Below, one piece after another: positions 33,019-40,901 of a stretch of DNA of 64,000 nt. Location of the stretch: NCBI GenBank assembly GCA_050789255.1, contig JBOZRQ010000052.1:1-64000 (forward strand), written 5' to 3'. How positions within the stretch are numbered: the stretch's first letter is position 1; every line of letters starts with the position of its first letter. A program made the position numbers and the translations under genes. The notes beneath the pieces are model-generated. The model worked only from the letters and a program-made list of their open reading frames with translations. It was not told the origin of the DNA and made no database searches. This DNA is from JBOZRQ01 sp050789255 (GTDB taxonomy: Bacteria > Bacillota > Sulfobacillia > Symbiobacteriales > Symbiobacteriaceae).

Positions 33019-34617
33019 TCAGGACTGGCTGGTGGGCGCCACGGGGGAGGAGGCGGCGGCATCGATCAGGACGGGGCGGTTGGTCGACATGGCCACCTTG
33101 AGGGCTTCGGCCAACTCGGCGGATGTGTTCGCCCGCATGCCCCTTACACCGCACCCTTGAGCGACAGCCGCAAAGTCCGGATTGTTCGGGGCCGTACCCA
33201 TCAGGGTATGGCCCTGCATCTTTGCCCGGTTCTGCTCGATCGCCATGAGGCCGTTGTTGACTAGGATGACCGTGACGGGCAGGCCGAGGTCGGCGGCGGT
33301 GGTCAGTTCGCCCAGCAGGGACTGGAGCCCGGTATCGCCCACCAGAGCGACTACGGTCCGCTCCGGGTGGCAGAGTTTCGCGGCCAGGGCGGCGGGCAGG
33401 CCGAAGCCCAGGGAGCGCCAGCGCCCGGAGACCAGTACCTCGTGGCGGGTCCCCTCGAAGACCCGGTTGAACCAGACGGTGTGGTCGCCGGTGTCCAGGG
33501 CGATGATGGCGTCGGGGGGCAGGGCCTGCTCCAGGGTCCGCACGATCGCCTGGGGGCTCATGGGCGGGCCGGCTTGGGCTGCCTCTTGGGACACCTTGGC
33601 ATTCCACTGGGATTTCAGGTCGTGGAGCCGCGCCCTCCACTCAGTGCGTGGTTCATCACTGATATGGAGGCGGGGGATCACCTCCTGGGCCAGTCCGGGA
33701 ACCCCATAACGGACCGGCATGGTCCCGCCCACCGCGATCGGCTGCCGGTCCAGCTTGATCACAGGGAGGTGCTCGGGCACAAACTGGGCCGGCCACCAGT
33801 TGCAGGCGATGGTGAGCAGCAAGTCCGCCTCCTGGAGTGCGGTGTGGCTGGCATCGGTGCCGCCAGCGCCCAGGCCGCCCAGGGCGAGCGGGTGGGTGCC
33901 CGGCACGACCCCGATCGCAGGCATAGAGTGCAGTATGCCGGCGCCCCACTTGTCTGCCAGCGCCAGGATGGCCTCTCGGGCGGGTCGGGCGCCCTGCCCC
34001 ACCAGGATCAGAGGCCGCTTGGCCGCCCGCATCAGGGCGGCGGCCCCGTCGAGCACCTCCTGCGTAGGGCTCGGGGCGGCGCCCAGGAAGGGCTCAGGCG
34101 GGGTGATGGCCGCACTCGTCGGCTGGGCCCACAGGTCCTTGGGCACGCTCAGGTGGGCGACCCGGTTCTCGCCCAGGGCCGTGCGGAGGGCGCCCGGCAG
34201 CAGGGTCCCGATGGCATCCGGGTGAGCCAGCAGCTCCGTGGAGCTGGCCAGGGGTCGAACCAGGGCCTGCTGGTCTACGTATTGCTTGGTGTTGGTGCCG
34301 AGTTTCTTGGACTCCACCTGGCCAGTCAGCGCCAGGACGGGTACCCGATCGGCGTAGGCATCCCCCAGGCCGTTCAGCAGGTTGGCGATGCCGGGGCCGC
34401 TCGTGGCGACGCACACGCCGGGGCGCCCCGTCAGCTTGGCCTCCGCAGAGGCCATAAAGCCAGCAGCGGTCTCGTGGCGCACGGGGATGAACCGCACCTG
34501 CCCCTGGGCTGCGATGGCGTCCATGAAGGGGAAGAAGGTATCGCCAACGACGCCGTAGATGTGCCGGACACCCCAGGCAGCCAGTTGGCTCACGATGTAC
34601 TCGGCCACGGTAGACAT
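33019..34617 (-). CDS. ThDP-dependent enzyme of the acetolactate synthase/pyruvate oxidase group
   Basis: A 532-residue ThDP enzyme. N-terminal pyrimidine-binding domain with the catalytic Glu in VRHETAAGFMA; central domain (VGQGARPAREAILAL); C-terminal pyrophosphate-binding domain with the GDTGLQSLLGEL and VNNGLMAIEQ motifs. No small subunit is adjacent and it does not lie in a valine/leucine operon, so pyruvate oxidase, oxalyl-CoA decarboxylase-like or another 2-oxoacid decarboxylase activity is as likely as acetolactate synthase. GAGGTGG precedes the ATG. It lies 66 bp inside the right end of element A. Confidence 0.88.
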   Translation of the reverse strand: MSTVAEYIVSQLAAWGVRHIYGVVGDTFFPFMDAIAAQGQVRFIPVRHETAAGFMASAEAKLTGRPGVCVATSGPGIANLLNGLGDAYADRVPVLALTGQVESKKLGTNTKQYVDQQALVRPLASSTELLAHPDAIGTLLPGALRTALGENRVAHLSVPKDLWAQPTSAAITPPEPFLGAAPSPTQEVLDGAAALMRAAKRPLILVGQGARPAREAILALADKWGAGILHSMPAIGVVPGTHPLALGGLGAGGTDASHTALQEADLLLTIACNWWPAQFVPEHLPVIKLDRQPIAVGGTMPVRYGVPGLAQEVIPRLHISDEPRTEWRARLHDLKSQWNAKVSQEAAQAGPPMSPQAIVRTLEQALPPDAIIALDTGDHTVWFNRVFEGTRHEVLVSGRWRSLGFGLPAALAAKLCHPERTVVALVGDTGLQSLLGELTTAADLGLPVTVILVNNGLMAIEQNRAKMQGHTLMGTAPNNPDFAAVAQGCGVRGMRANTSAELAEALKVAMSTNRPVLIDAAASSPVAPTSQS

Positions 34618-34683
34618 GAAAAAACCACCTCAGGGGCTTAGTCTGCCCGAGGGTGGGTTAACCAGTACTTACTAGGACTTCAT

Positions 34684-34694
34684 TACGATGTAGT
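34684..34694. repeat. Right attachment-site core of element A
   Basis: TACGATGTAGT, a direct copy of 25794-25804. The outer side continues into the middle fragment of tadA. Confidence 0.88.
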
Positions 34695-35023
34695 CGGGAC
34701 GTCGGTGCAGGGCGTGCTGGAGAAGTTCGGACATCGGGAGCCCCACTTTGGCCTCCAGGGCGACCACGTGGGGGTGGTAGCGCTCCAGGCCCAGCTCGGC
34801 CAACTGCTCCAGCACGACGATGCGGGCGCTGGGATCGAAATAGCTTCCCAGGTAGCGCAGCAGGGTCGACTTGCCGGTGCCCGTCGGGCCTGCGATTAGC
34901 AGGTTCCCCCGGCCCCGGACGACCGCATGCAGGAATTCCAGCATCTCGGTGGTTGCCGTGCCCCGCCGGAGGTACTCCTCCGTGCTCAGGCGATCGAGTG
35001 CGGGCTTGCGGATGGAGAGCAGG

Positions 35024-35027
35024 GTTC
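35024..35027. repeat. Left junction core of element B
   Basis: GTTC (GAAC on the coding strand), shared with 40324-40327. Four bases alone could be chance; the in-frame restoration of tadA is the stronger evidence. Confidence 0.6.
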
Positions 35028-35130
35028 TGACGTACTCTCACGAACGATTAGCCCTCGCTGGCTCGCCCTTACGAGGTTTCTCTTAGTTTTTCTAGGGGAG
35101 CAAATGTTATCCCTGCTGGCCTGCAACAAA

Positions 35131-35160
35131 AGACCGCGCAGCCAGTATGGCGACGCGGTT
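35131..35160 (-). terminator. Terminator of the MRJP-family gene
   Basis: On the minus strand, an ACCGCG/CGCGGT-closed hairpin is followed by CTTTTGTT just downstream of the stop at 35167. Confidence 0.65.
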
Positions 35161-35166
35161 TCAACG

Positions 35167-36315
35167 TCAATTGCCGTACAGGTACGACTTCACATCGGGG
35201 CCGACGTAGGCCTTCCAGATGATCAGGTTGTAGGGGTACTCCCAATCGATGTCGTATCCGCCGAACATCTCGTGGAGGCGGTTGTTGTTGAAGATGATCG
35301 ACCCCCGCTGGTCGAACGCCACGCCGTCCACCCATAGCATCCGGTCGTCCGAGACTACCTCGATGAAGCTGTTGGTCGTGGGGGAGTAAACCCCGATCCC
35401 CTTGCCCTCCAGCATGGTGTAGAGCACGTTCCCCCGGTTGTCGGCGTGCATGCCGTCCGTGGTGGTCCGCTTGCTGCCGATGGCGACGACCGACTGGTTG
35501 ATCTTCTCCAGCGGGGTGGTGAAGTCCCTCAGGAGCGCCGTGTCGATGGCGTAGAGGTTACGGCCGGTCACCTGACACCAGTACAGGGTGGAGCGGTCAG
35601 CGGATAGCGCGATCCCGTCGGCACCGATCCGCAGCGGCTTATCCCGGAAGACAGGCTTGAGGTCGATCGCGAACTCGAAGTCCGGGAAGTCCTGGGTGCT
35701 CACCTGGCGGTCAAGGACGCGGCGGAAGCTCTTGGTCTTCATGTTGTACACGATGATGCCGCCCCGGAGCGGATGGTCCGGCCACCCGCAGCCGGAGTCG
35801 GTGATGTAGGCGAAGCCGTTCTTATTGTCTACGACCACGTCGTTGAGAAAGGAGGTGCGGTAGGGCGCGATCTCGTTGGTGATCGGGATGGAATCGAGCA
35901 GGGTGTTGGTGTTCAGGTCAAGGATGACCAGTTTCTGTGAGCCCTCCGGCGAGGTGTTGTAGGCGATCTTGCCCTGGTCGAGCAGCCACATGCGGTTGAG
36001 CTCGTCGATCTCGTATCCCAGAACTGATTGGAGGACCCGCACATCGCCGGGCTGGTTCCACTCCCAGCTGGGGAAAGCGTCCAGGATCGGCTTGCCGTCG
36101 CGCATGACGATCCGGTTCATGGTGGCTGGGATCCCGTAGGCCCAGCGCGGGACCGAGACGTAATAGTTCAGGTCCCGGTCGACCTTGATCCCGGCAGGCA
36201 TGGCCTTTTTCCAGTACTCGTTGATCTCGAAGTCCTGCTTCATTCCGGGGTCTGGGAAGTTCCAGTCCAAACGGTTCCAGTGGTACACCATCTCGTAGTG
36301 GAGGTAGGGCGTCAC
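35167..36315 (-). CDS. Major royal jelly protein / Yellow family protein
   Basis: A 382-residue protein resembling the MRJP/Yellow beta-propeller family: NYYVSVPRWAYGIPATMNRI, ELNRMWLLDQGKI, KLVILDLNTNTLL, SFLNDVVVDNKNGFAYITDSG, GGIIVYNMKTKSFRRVL and the DGMHADNRGNVLYTML strand, in the usual order. Reported bacterial members are few and uncharacterised; insect relatives bind amines or act on dopachrome. No signal peptide is clear. The GTG at 36315 has AGGGGGAG upstream; the frame is open further back only because of the adjacent intron. Encoded in element B on the minus strand. Confidence 0.78.
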   Translation of the reverse strand: MTPYLHYEMVYHWNRLDWNFPDPGMKQDFEINEYWKKAMPAGIKVDRDLNYYVSVPRWAYGIPATMNRIVMRDGKPILDAFPSWEWNQPGDVRVLQSVLGYEIDELNRMWLLDQGKIAYNTSPEGSQKLVILDLNTNTLLDSIPITNEIAPYRTSFLNDVVVDNKNGFAYITDSGCGWPDHPLRGGIIVYNMKTKSFRRVLDRQVSTQDFPDFEFAIDLKPVFRDKPLRIGADGIALSADRSTLYWCQVTGRNLYAIDTALLRDFTTPLEKINQSVVAIGSKRTTTDGMHADNRGNVLYTMLEGKGIGVYSPTTNSFIEVVSDDRMLWVDGVAFDQRGSIIFNNNRLHEMFGGYDIDWEYPYNLIIWKAYVGPDVKSYLYGN

Positions 36316-36371
36316 ACTTCTCCCCCTTGTTGGCGATCCTCGGCCCTTACCTATATGCCGGGCATCGCAAA

Positions 36372-36401
36372 GGGGAGACGCGACCTTCGTCACGTCTCCC
36401 C
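36372..36401. terminator. Terminator-like hairpin next to the intron insertion site
   Basis: A 9-bp stem (GGGGAGACG/CGTCTCCCC) lies six bases before the intron 5' end. Class C group II introns insert just after such hairpins. Confidence 0.6.
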
Positions 36402-36406
36402 ACGTA

Positions 36407-37830
36407 GTGCGCCCAGCATGGGCGCTGACTAGTTGGTGAAAGTCCAATACAGCGAGGTGGCACGAGCCCGTTAGCCAAAGGCAAGGGCTGCCCAGTAATG
36501 GGGGTCTGGAGGAAGCCGGAGGCAAACCCACGACCGGAGGAACACGAACTGCGAGTGAGGCTAGCCTGCTTGGGTGAGTCGGCTACGTGCGACGAAACCC
36601 GAGGCCACCAAAGGGCAGGAGAGTAAACGCAGCCGGTGCGGGGGGAATGTCAGCGTTCTTACCTGGGGAGACCCTTTCGGCACGTCAGGGGTCCTGACAA
36701 GGAAGGCACAAGGGTGAAACCATGGCCGACCTCGACCGGGAGGGAGTGAGCAGAGGCTATAGTACCGGAAGCGGGACGCCGCAGGGGACCGCGGGAGGGC
36801 CGAGCGCGCCTTCGGCACAACCCGAGCGCCCATCCCCCGAGCCCAGACTCGAAGCGTTGCTGGAGCAGATGGTCGAGCGTGATAACATGCGCGAGGCACT
36901 AAAGCGGGTAGAGAAGAATGACGGGGCACCGGGCGTCGATGGCATGGGGACCAAAGACCTGCGTCCCTTCCTCCAACAGCACTGGGCACGCATTCGGACC
37001 GAACTGCTAAACGGAACCTACGAGCCACAGCCCGTACAAAGGGTTGAAATCCCAAAACCCCAAGGTGGCAAGCGGCCCCTGGGTATCCCGACAGTGCTCG
37101 ACCGACTGATTGAGCAGGCGCTGTCTCAGATTCTCACGCCCATCTTTGACCCGGAGTTTTCTGCGGGTAGCTACGGGTTTCGTCCGGGCAGGCGTGCCCA
37201 AGACGCCGTGCGGGCGGCACGGGGCTACATCGAAGAAGGCTTTGCGTGGGTGGTAGACGTGGATCTGGCCCAGTTCTTCGACCGGGTCAACCACGACGTC
37301 CTCATGGCGCGGGTAGCAAGGAAGGTGCAGGACAAGCGAGTGCTTCGGCTGATTCGCAGGTACTTGGAAGCAGGCGTCACGCTGGGTGGCGTCAAGGTGT
37401 CTACGTGCGTAGCAGGCGAGCGGGCGAACGAGCGCCCTTGGAAGCGCAAGTTTCTGGGGTTCAGCTTCCTACCCGGGAAGCGGGTGCGCATCCGCCTCGC
37501 TCCAAAGACCAAAGAGCGTTTCACGGCGAAAGTCCGTGAAATAACCAGCCGCACACAACCGCTGGCGCCGAGTGAACGTATCCAACGGCTCAACGAGTAT
37601 CTGGGAGGGTGGCTGGGATATTTCCGTCTTGCCGAAACGCCCAGCGTATGTGCGGAGATGGACGAGTGGATACGGCGCCGTCTGCGGATGTGCCTCTGGA
37701 AGCAGTGGAAGCGGAGGAAAACCCGCTACCGCGAACTGAGACGCCTCGGCCTAAGACCTGGCCCCGCCCGCGACGGGGCAGGACGATCTTCCTCGCTATG
37801 CTCCTGAAACTCCTTTCCCTTAACTTGTAA
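36407..37830 (+). mobile_element. Decayed group II intron
   Basis: The 5' end GTGCGCCCAGC begins an intron-like domain I (GGCGC, GTTGGTGAAAGTCC, CTAGCC and a final TGAAACC) that leads into a group II reverse transcriptase. The reverse transcriptase has lost its catalytic core, and no domain V or domain VI could be found after it, so the 3' end is missing or changed. The right border is approximate. Confidence 0.8.
36722..37807 (+). pseudogene. Group II intron reverse transcriptase, catalytic core deleted
   Basis: A 361-residue remnant of a group II maturase/reverse transcriptase (ltrA-like). The N-terminal domains are normal: GAPGVDGMGTKDLRPFLQQHW, PKPQGGKRPLGIPTVLDRLIEQAL, GSYGFRPGRRAQDAVRAARGYI, DVDLAQFFDRVNHDVLM. 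After LGGVKV, which should continue to the GTPQGGPLSPLLANI segment and the YADD catalytic motif, the sequence jumps through CVAGERANERP to WKRKFLGFSF, the later conserved thumb region. About 85-100 codons, including YADD, are missing in frame. The C-terminal HNH/maturase part is also truncated. It cannot be active. Confidence 0.88.
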
Positions 37831-38005
37831 GAGATGAGGGCGACCTCACTCTACAAGCACACAATCAACGGCGTCCGCCAAGCCCGGTGCCCAAGCACCG
37901 GATCACAGCACCAGACCGCCCGGGGTTCCTCTATGAACAGGCGTGGGGGTCACCGGCAGCTTGATCGGAGCCGAAGGGACGGCGCATCGATGCGCCGGTG
38001 CACGC

Positions 38006-38524
38006 CTATTTCAGGGTATAGCCATCCAGGAAGTGGACCATCAGGAGCTCATCCCAAAAGCGATCCCCTGACTTGAGGGCCCGGGGCTCCCGTCCGTACG
38101 TCTTGAAGCCCAGCGACTCGTAGAGCCGGACGGCTGGCTCGTTCTCAGCCACGACCATCAGGTTTACCTGGATCAGGCCCTCCATCTGACGGGCCTGCGC
38201 CAGGACCCCGTTTACCAGGAGTCGCCCGGTCCCCCCGCGCCGATAGGTCGGGGTGACATACATGCTGTAGAGCGTCCCCTTGTGGCGATCCTTCAGGCCG
38301 TCCTCGCGGCGGAAACCCACCATTCCGACCAACCGCTGGCCAGCCCAGGCGCCCAGCAGGAAGCTGTTCTCGTTCGGCTTTAGGCGGTTGATCCAGTGCT
38401 CTGGCAGACGTGCAGTCGCCTCTGCCAGATCTGCCCCAAACGCCTCAGGGTCGTTGATCAATGCCTCAAGGCGGATCGCACGGTACTGCTCCCATTCTGC
38501 CTCGACTAATCGCCGAATCTCCAA
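38006..38524 (-). CDS. GNAT-family acetyltransferase
   Basis: A 172-residue acetyl-CoA-dependent N-acetyltransferase. Motif A is YVTPTYRRGGTGRLLVNGVLAQAR (the acetyl-CoA pyrophosphate loop, here RRGGTGR), the later strand reads VNLMVVAENEPAVRLYESLGFKTYG, and the N-terminal part MEIRRLVEAEWEQYRAIRLEAL is typical. Substrates cannot be predicted (proteins, antibiotics, small amines). It is a minus-strand gene inside element B, downstream of the recombinase. Confidence 0.9.
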   Translation of the reverse strand: MEIRRLVEAEWEQYRAIRLEALINDPEAFGADLAEATARLPEHWINRLKPNENSFLLGAWAGQRLVGMVGFRREDGLKDRHKGTLYSMYVTPTYRRGGTGRLLVNGVLAQARQMEGLIQVNLMVVAENEPAVRLYESLGFKTYGREPRALKSGDRFWDELLMVHFLDGYTLK

Positions 38525-38646
38525 AATAAGACACTCCTAACTTCAACCAACAGGGGCCCAAGGATCATGATCTTTGGAGGATGGGGCTCCCCCTCCGAAA
38601 TATGCCGCCCGTGCGAAAAGTCCTGCCCGTACACTCGCAGCGTCTT

Positions 38647-40254
38647 TCAGAGGGATCGAGCCGCACTCTCCTCCGCCGCAACATCGGCGTCGTCTCCGCT
38701 CACCCGCCACGTGATTTCGCAGGTCACGTTGTGTGCCTCATCCTTGACCGCCGTCACCTGAGTCACGAACTGCCGGAGCAGGTGCTTCCGCTGGGTGGTC
38801 GGCAGCTGGTCCCACACGCTGAGGCGCTTCACCTGCTCGGCTAGGTATCCCTGCTCCTGGAGCAGGGCCTCCAGCGAACTGATCTTAACCGCCAGTGCCT
38901 CCCGGTTGGACTTCAAGTCTCGGGTCTCGGCCTGGAGGGAGGACCGCAGGTCCCTGAACTCCTCGATCGTCAGGAGCTCGGCGGTGTAGTCCCGGCAGAG
39001 CCGGCGATCCCGCTCCTCATTCTTGGCCAGGCGCCGCTCCACTTCGGCCAACTCAGCCCGGGCGCCCTCCAACCGCGCCACCGTATCCCGCCCAAGCGAG
39101 GCCAAGCACCGCTCCCGAGCTTCCGAAGTTCCATATAGCGACAACAACTTCTCCGAGACCTGCTTGTCCAGCACACAGCACTGGATCGCCCTGGCCGGGC
39201 AGACCGAGGGCCCCTTGTCCCGCCGGGTGATGCAGGAGTAGTAGTAGCCGTTGGTCCGGCGAGAGTCGTTGTGCTGCCCCACCATGGGCCGACCGCAGAG
39301 GGCGCAGCGGAGCATCCCCGTAAGTAGGTACTCGGAGGCCATCGAGCGCCCGCCGCCCCGGCCGGTGGTCGGCCGCTCCCGCTTGATCGCCTGGATCAGG
39401 TCGAACTCCTCAGCTCCGATGATGGGAGGAAAGACTCCGGACTTCGTGACCAGAGGCTCGTCCCGGTAGAGCACATGCCGCTCGCCGGGGCGTTTGTTGT
39501 ACCGGGGGTTCTTGGTCCGCAGCCCCCAGACCAGATCGCCGGTGTAGGACCGGTTGGAGAGAATGTAGGAGATCGTGCTCACCCGCCACGGGCGCCCACG
39601 CCGAAACAAGGTACCCTCCTTGTTCAGGGCATTGGCGATGGTGAGCAGGCCGGCGCCCAGCCGGTAGGTCTCGAACATCCGCTTGACCACCGCCGCTTCG
39701 TGGGGCACCACCTTGAAGCACAGCGCCTCGGGATCCCACTCGTACCCGTACGGGACGGTGATCCCGGGGTTCTTGCCTTCCTGGGCCCGCCGCAACCGAC
39801 CGGAGTGCGTCCGGTCCCGGATGACGGAGCGCTCCCACTCGGCATAGTTCATCAGCGTGTAGAAGAACATCTTCCCGGCCTGTGAGGTCGTCTCGATCGG
39901 CTCCCGCGCGGACTTCACGTAGCAGACGCTGTCCCACTCGTCCATCACCAGCCGGGCGGTGTCGGCCACGGAGCGGGAGAGGCGGTCCAGCTTGTAGACC
40001 ACGACGCACTCGATCTCGCCCTTCTGCACCAACTCCCGCAGGCGCGTCATAGCGGGGCGGTCCAGCGACGCCCCGGAGTAGCCATCATCGATGAAGATGA
40101 ACTCATCACGGACCCGCCAGCCCTGGCTCATCACGTAGTGCCGGCAGCCCTCGGACTGGACCTCCAGCGTGGTACCCTCGCCCTGATCCTCGCTTGACCA
40201 CCGGATGTAGATGGCCACCTTGTCCGGGGAGATCTCCATCTCCTTGCGATTCAT
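38647..40254 (-). CDS. Large serine recombinase of element B
   Basis: A 535-residue site-specific recombinase, clearly a paralogue of the one in element A. Catalytic Ser20 in YIRWSSEDQ, FIDDGYSGASLDRPAM, VVYKLDRLSRSVAD; a recombinase domain (NPGITVPYGYEWDP, SNRSYTGDLVWGLRTKNPRYN); a zinc ribbon (GMLRCALCGRPMVG ... SVCPARAIQC); and a coiled-coil tail (LAEVERRLAKNEERDRRL). GAGAGGAG precedes the ATG at 40254. It lies about 70 bp from the right end of element B. The two recombinases share about half of their residues by eye but attack different sites in the same gene. Confidence 0.95.
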   Translation of the reverse strand: MNRKEMEISPDKVAIYIRWSSEDQGEGTTLEVQSEGCRHYVMSQGWRVRDEFIFIDDGYSGASLDRPAMTRLRELVQKGEIECVVVYKLDRLSRSVADTARLVMDEWDSVCYVKSAREPIETTSQAGKMFFYTLMNYAEWERSVIRDRTHSGRLRRAQEGKNPGITVPYGYEWDPEALCFKVVPHEAAVVKRMFETYRLGAGLLTIANALNKEGTLFRRGRPWRVSTISYILSNRSYTGDLVWGLRTKNPRYNKRPGERHVLYRDEPLVTKSGVFPPIIGAEEFDLIQAIKRERPTTGRGGGRSMASEYLLTGMLRCALCGRPMVGQHNDSRRTNGYYYSCITRRDKGPSVCPARAIQCCVLDKQVSEKLLSLYGTSEARERCLASLGRDTVARLEGARAELAEVERRLAKNEERDRRLCRDYTAELLTIEEFRDLRSSLQAETRDLKSNREALAVKISSLEALLQEQGYLAEQVKRLSVWDQLPTTQRKHLLRQFVTQVTAVKDEAHNVTCEITWRVSGDDADVAAEESAARSL

Positions 40255-40323
40255 GGCGTCAGCTCCTCTCAATGCCCTGTGGGGGGCGCCTCTGAGGGAG
40301 ACAGTACCAGACTGTGTGATTAC

Positions 40324-40327
40324 GTTC
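40324..40327. repeat. Right junction core of element B
   Basis: GTTC, matching 35024-35027; outside it continues the tadA N-terminal codons (SLPIR). Confidence 0.6.
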
Positions 40328-40901
40328 GAATCGGCAGCGAGGTTGCGGGCCCCGCAGGGGGCATGGAGGCGGCGACCCGGATGTTCCCGGGGAGGCGCCC
40401 TTCGGCCAGGGGCCGGGCGGCCGAGAGTTCGATGCCAAGCGGCGCCAGGACCCGCTGTGCCACGTAGAAGACGTGGGTGTCGTCCCGGAAGCGCACGCCG
40501 GGCAACCGTTGGAGCTTGCCCTCGACCTCGATCCAGACGTCGTCGAAGCGGTTGACCATGATCTCGGAGACCTCGGGGCGCTCGAGGAGGGCGCCCACCG
40601 GCCCGAGCCCGGCGACGTAGTCGAAGACCTGGTGGGCCAGCACGTCCACCGGGACGCCCGGGAGGCGCAGGGCGGGGTCGCTGCTCAGGTAGCCCTGGAT
40701 GCGGGCCATCAGCTCCTGCTGGACGCCCGGGGAGATGTCGGTGGGGTTTAGGAGCTGGGGGCAGTCCCGCCGGAGGGCGGCCTGGAGCTGCTGGGTGACC
40801 CGGCGGACCCCCTCGTCATCCCAGGGGCGCCGGCCCGGGTCCTCGGCGGCGCCGGGATGGCGGGGGGCGCTGAGCCGCTGGAGCAGGTTAACGCTTGGCA
40901 C
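40324..40901 (-). pseudogene. tadA: tadA/cpaF fragment 1 (N-terminal), interrupted gene
   Basis: The first ~192 codons of the Tad pilus ATPase TadA/CpaF, which powers pilin assembly. It begins with GTG (AAGGGGTG upstream) and overlaps the cpaE stop, so translation is coupled. Contents: a helical N-domain (VRRVTQQLQAALRRDC, QELMARIQGYLSSDPALRLPG), then DYVAGLGPVGALLERPEVSEIMVNRFDDVWIEVEGKLQ, the typical CpaF N-terminal domain with its start of the ATPase core (ASMPPAGPATSLPIR). A premature stop comes from element B. Deleting element B continues it into the Walker A fragment. Confidence 0.92.

Larger units (their letters stand above)
25794..34694. mobile_element. Integrated serine-recombinase element A in tadA
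   Basis: About 8.9 kb inserted in the Walker-B codons of tadA, bounded by direct 11-bp repeats TACGATGTAGT. The large serine recombinase lies 100 bp from the left end and reads inward. Cargo: a secreted protein, a LiaI-like membrane protein, a GMC oxidoreductase with a gluconate-dehydrogenase-subunit-3-like partner and a membrane protein, an ECF sigma factor with a DUF4179 partner, and a ThDP enzyme. No conjugation or phage structural genes are seen. The cargo has the same high GC as the host. Confidence 0.88.
34684..35027 (-). pseudogene. tadA: tadA/cpaF fragment 2 (middle), interrupted gene
   Basis: About 115 codons of the Tad ATPase between the two integrated elements. Reading from the B junction it encodes TLLSIRKPALDRLSTEEYLRRGT, then LLIAGPTGTGKSTLLRYL with an intact Walker A, then HALHRRPDYIV, ending at the element A core. 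A 3' tail of element sequence adds MKS and a stop. Alone it has no start or Walker B, so is inactive, but no internal stop or frameshift is seen: the codons remain intact, consistent with selection or recent insertion. Confidence 0.92.
35024..40327. mobile_element. Integrated serine-recombinase element B in tadA
   Basis: About 5.3 kb inserted in tadA just upstream of the Walker-A region, with a 4-bp common core GTTC at both ends (35024-35027, 40324-40327). Joining outside sequences at the core keeps the tadA frame. Its large serine recombinase lies about 70 bp from the right end and reads inward. It carries a GNAT acetyltransferase, a decayed group II intron and a major-royal-jelly-family protein. 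No conjugation, phage or replication genes are visible. Confidence 0.8.

Noticed and set aside
36722..37807. Reading the RT as an active group II intron protein
   Set aside because: The YADD catalytic region is missing, and domain V/VI was not found downstream, so it is a remnant.
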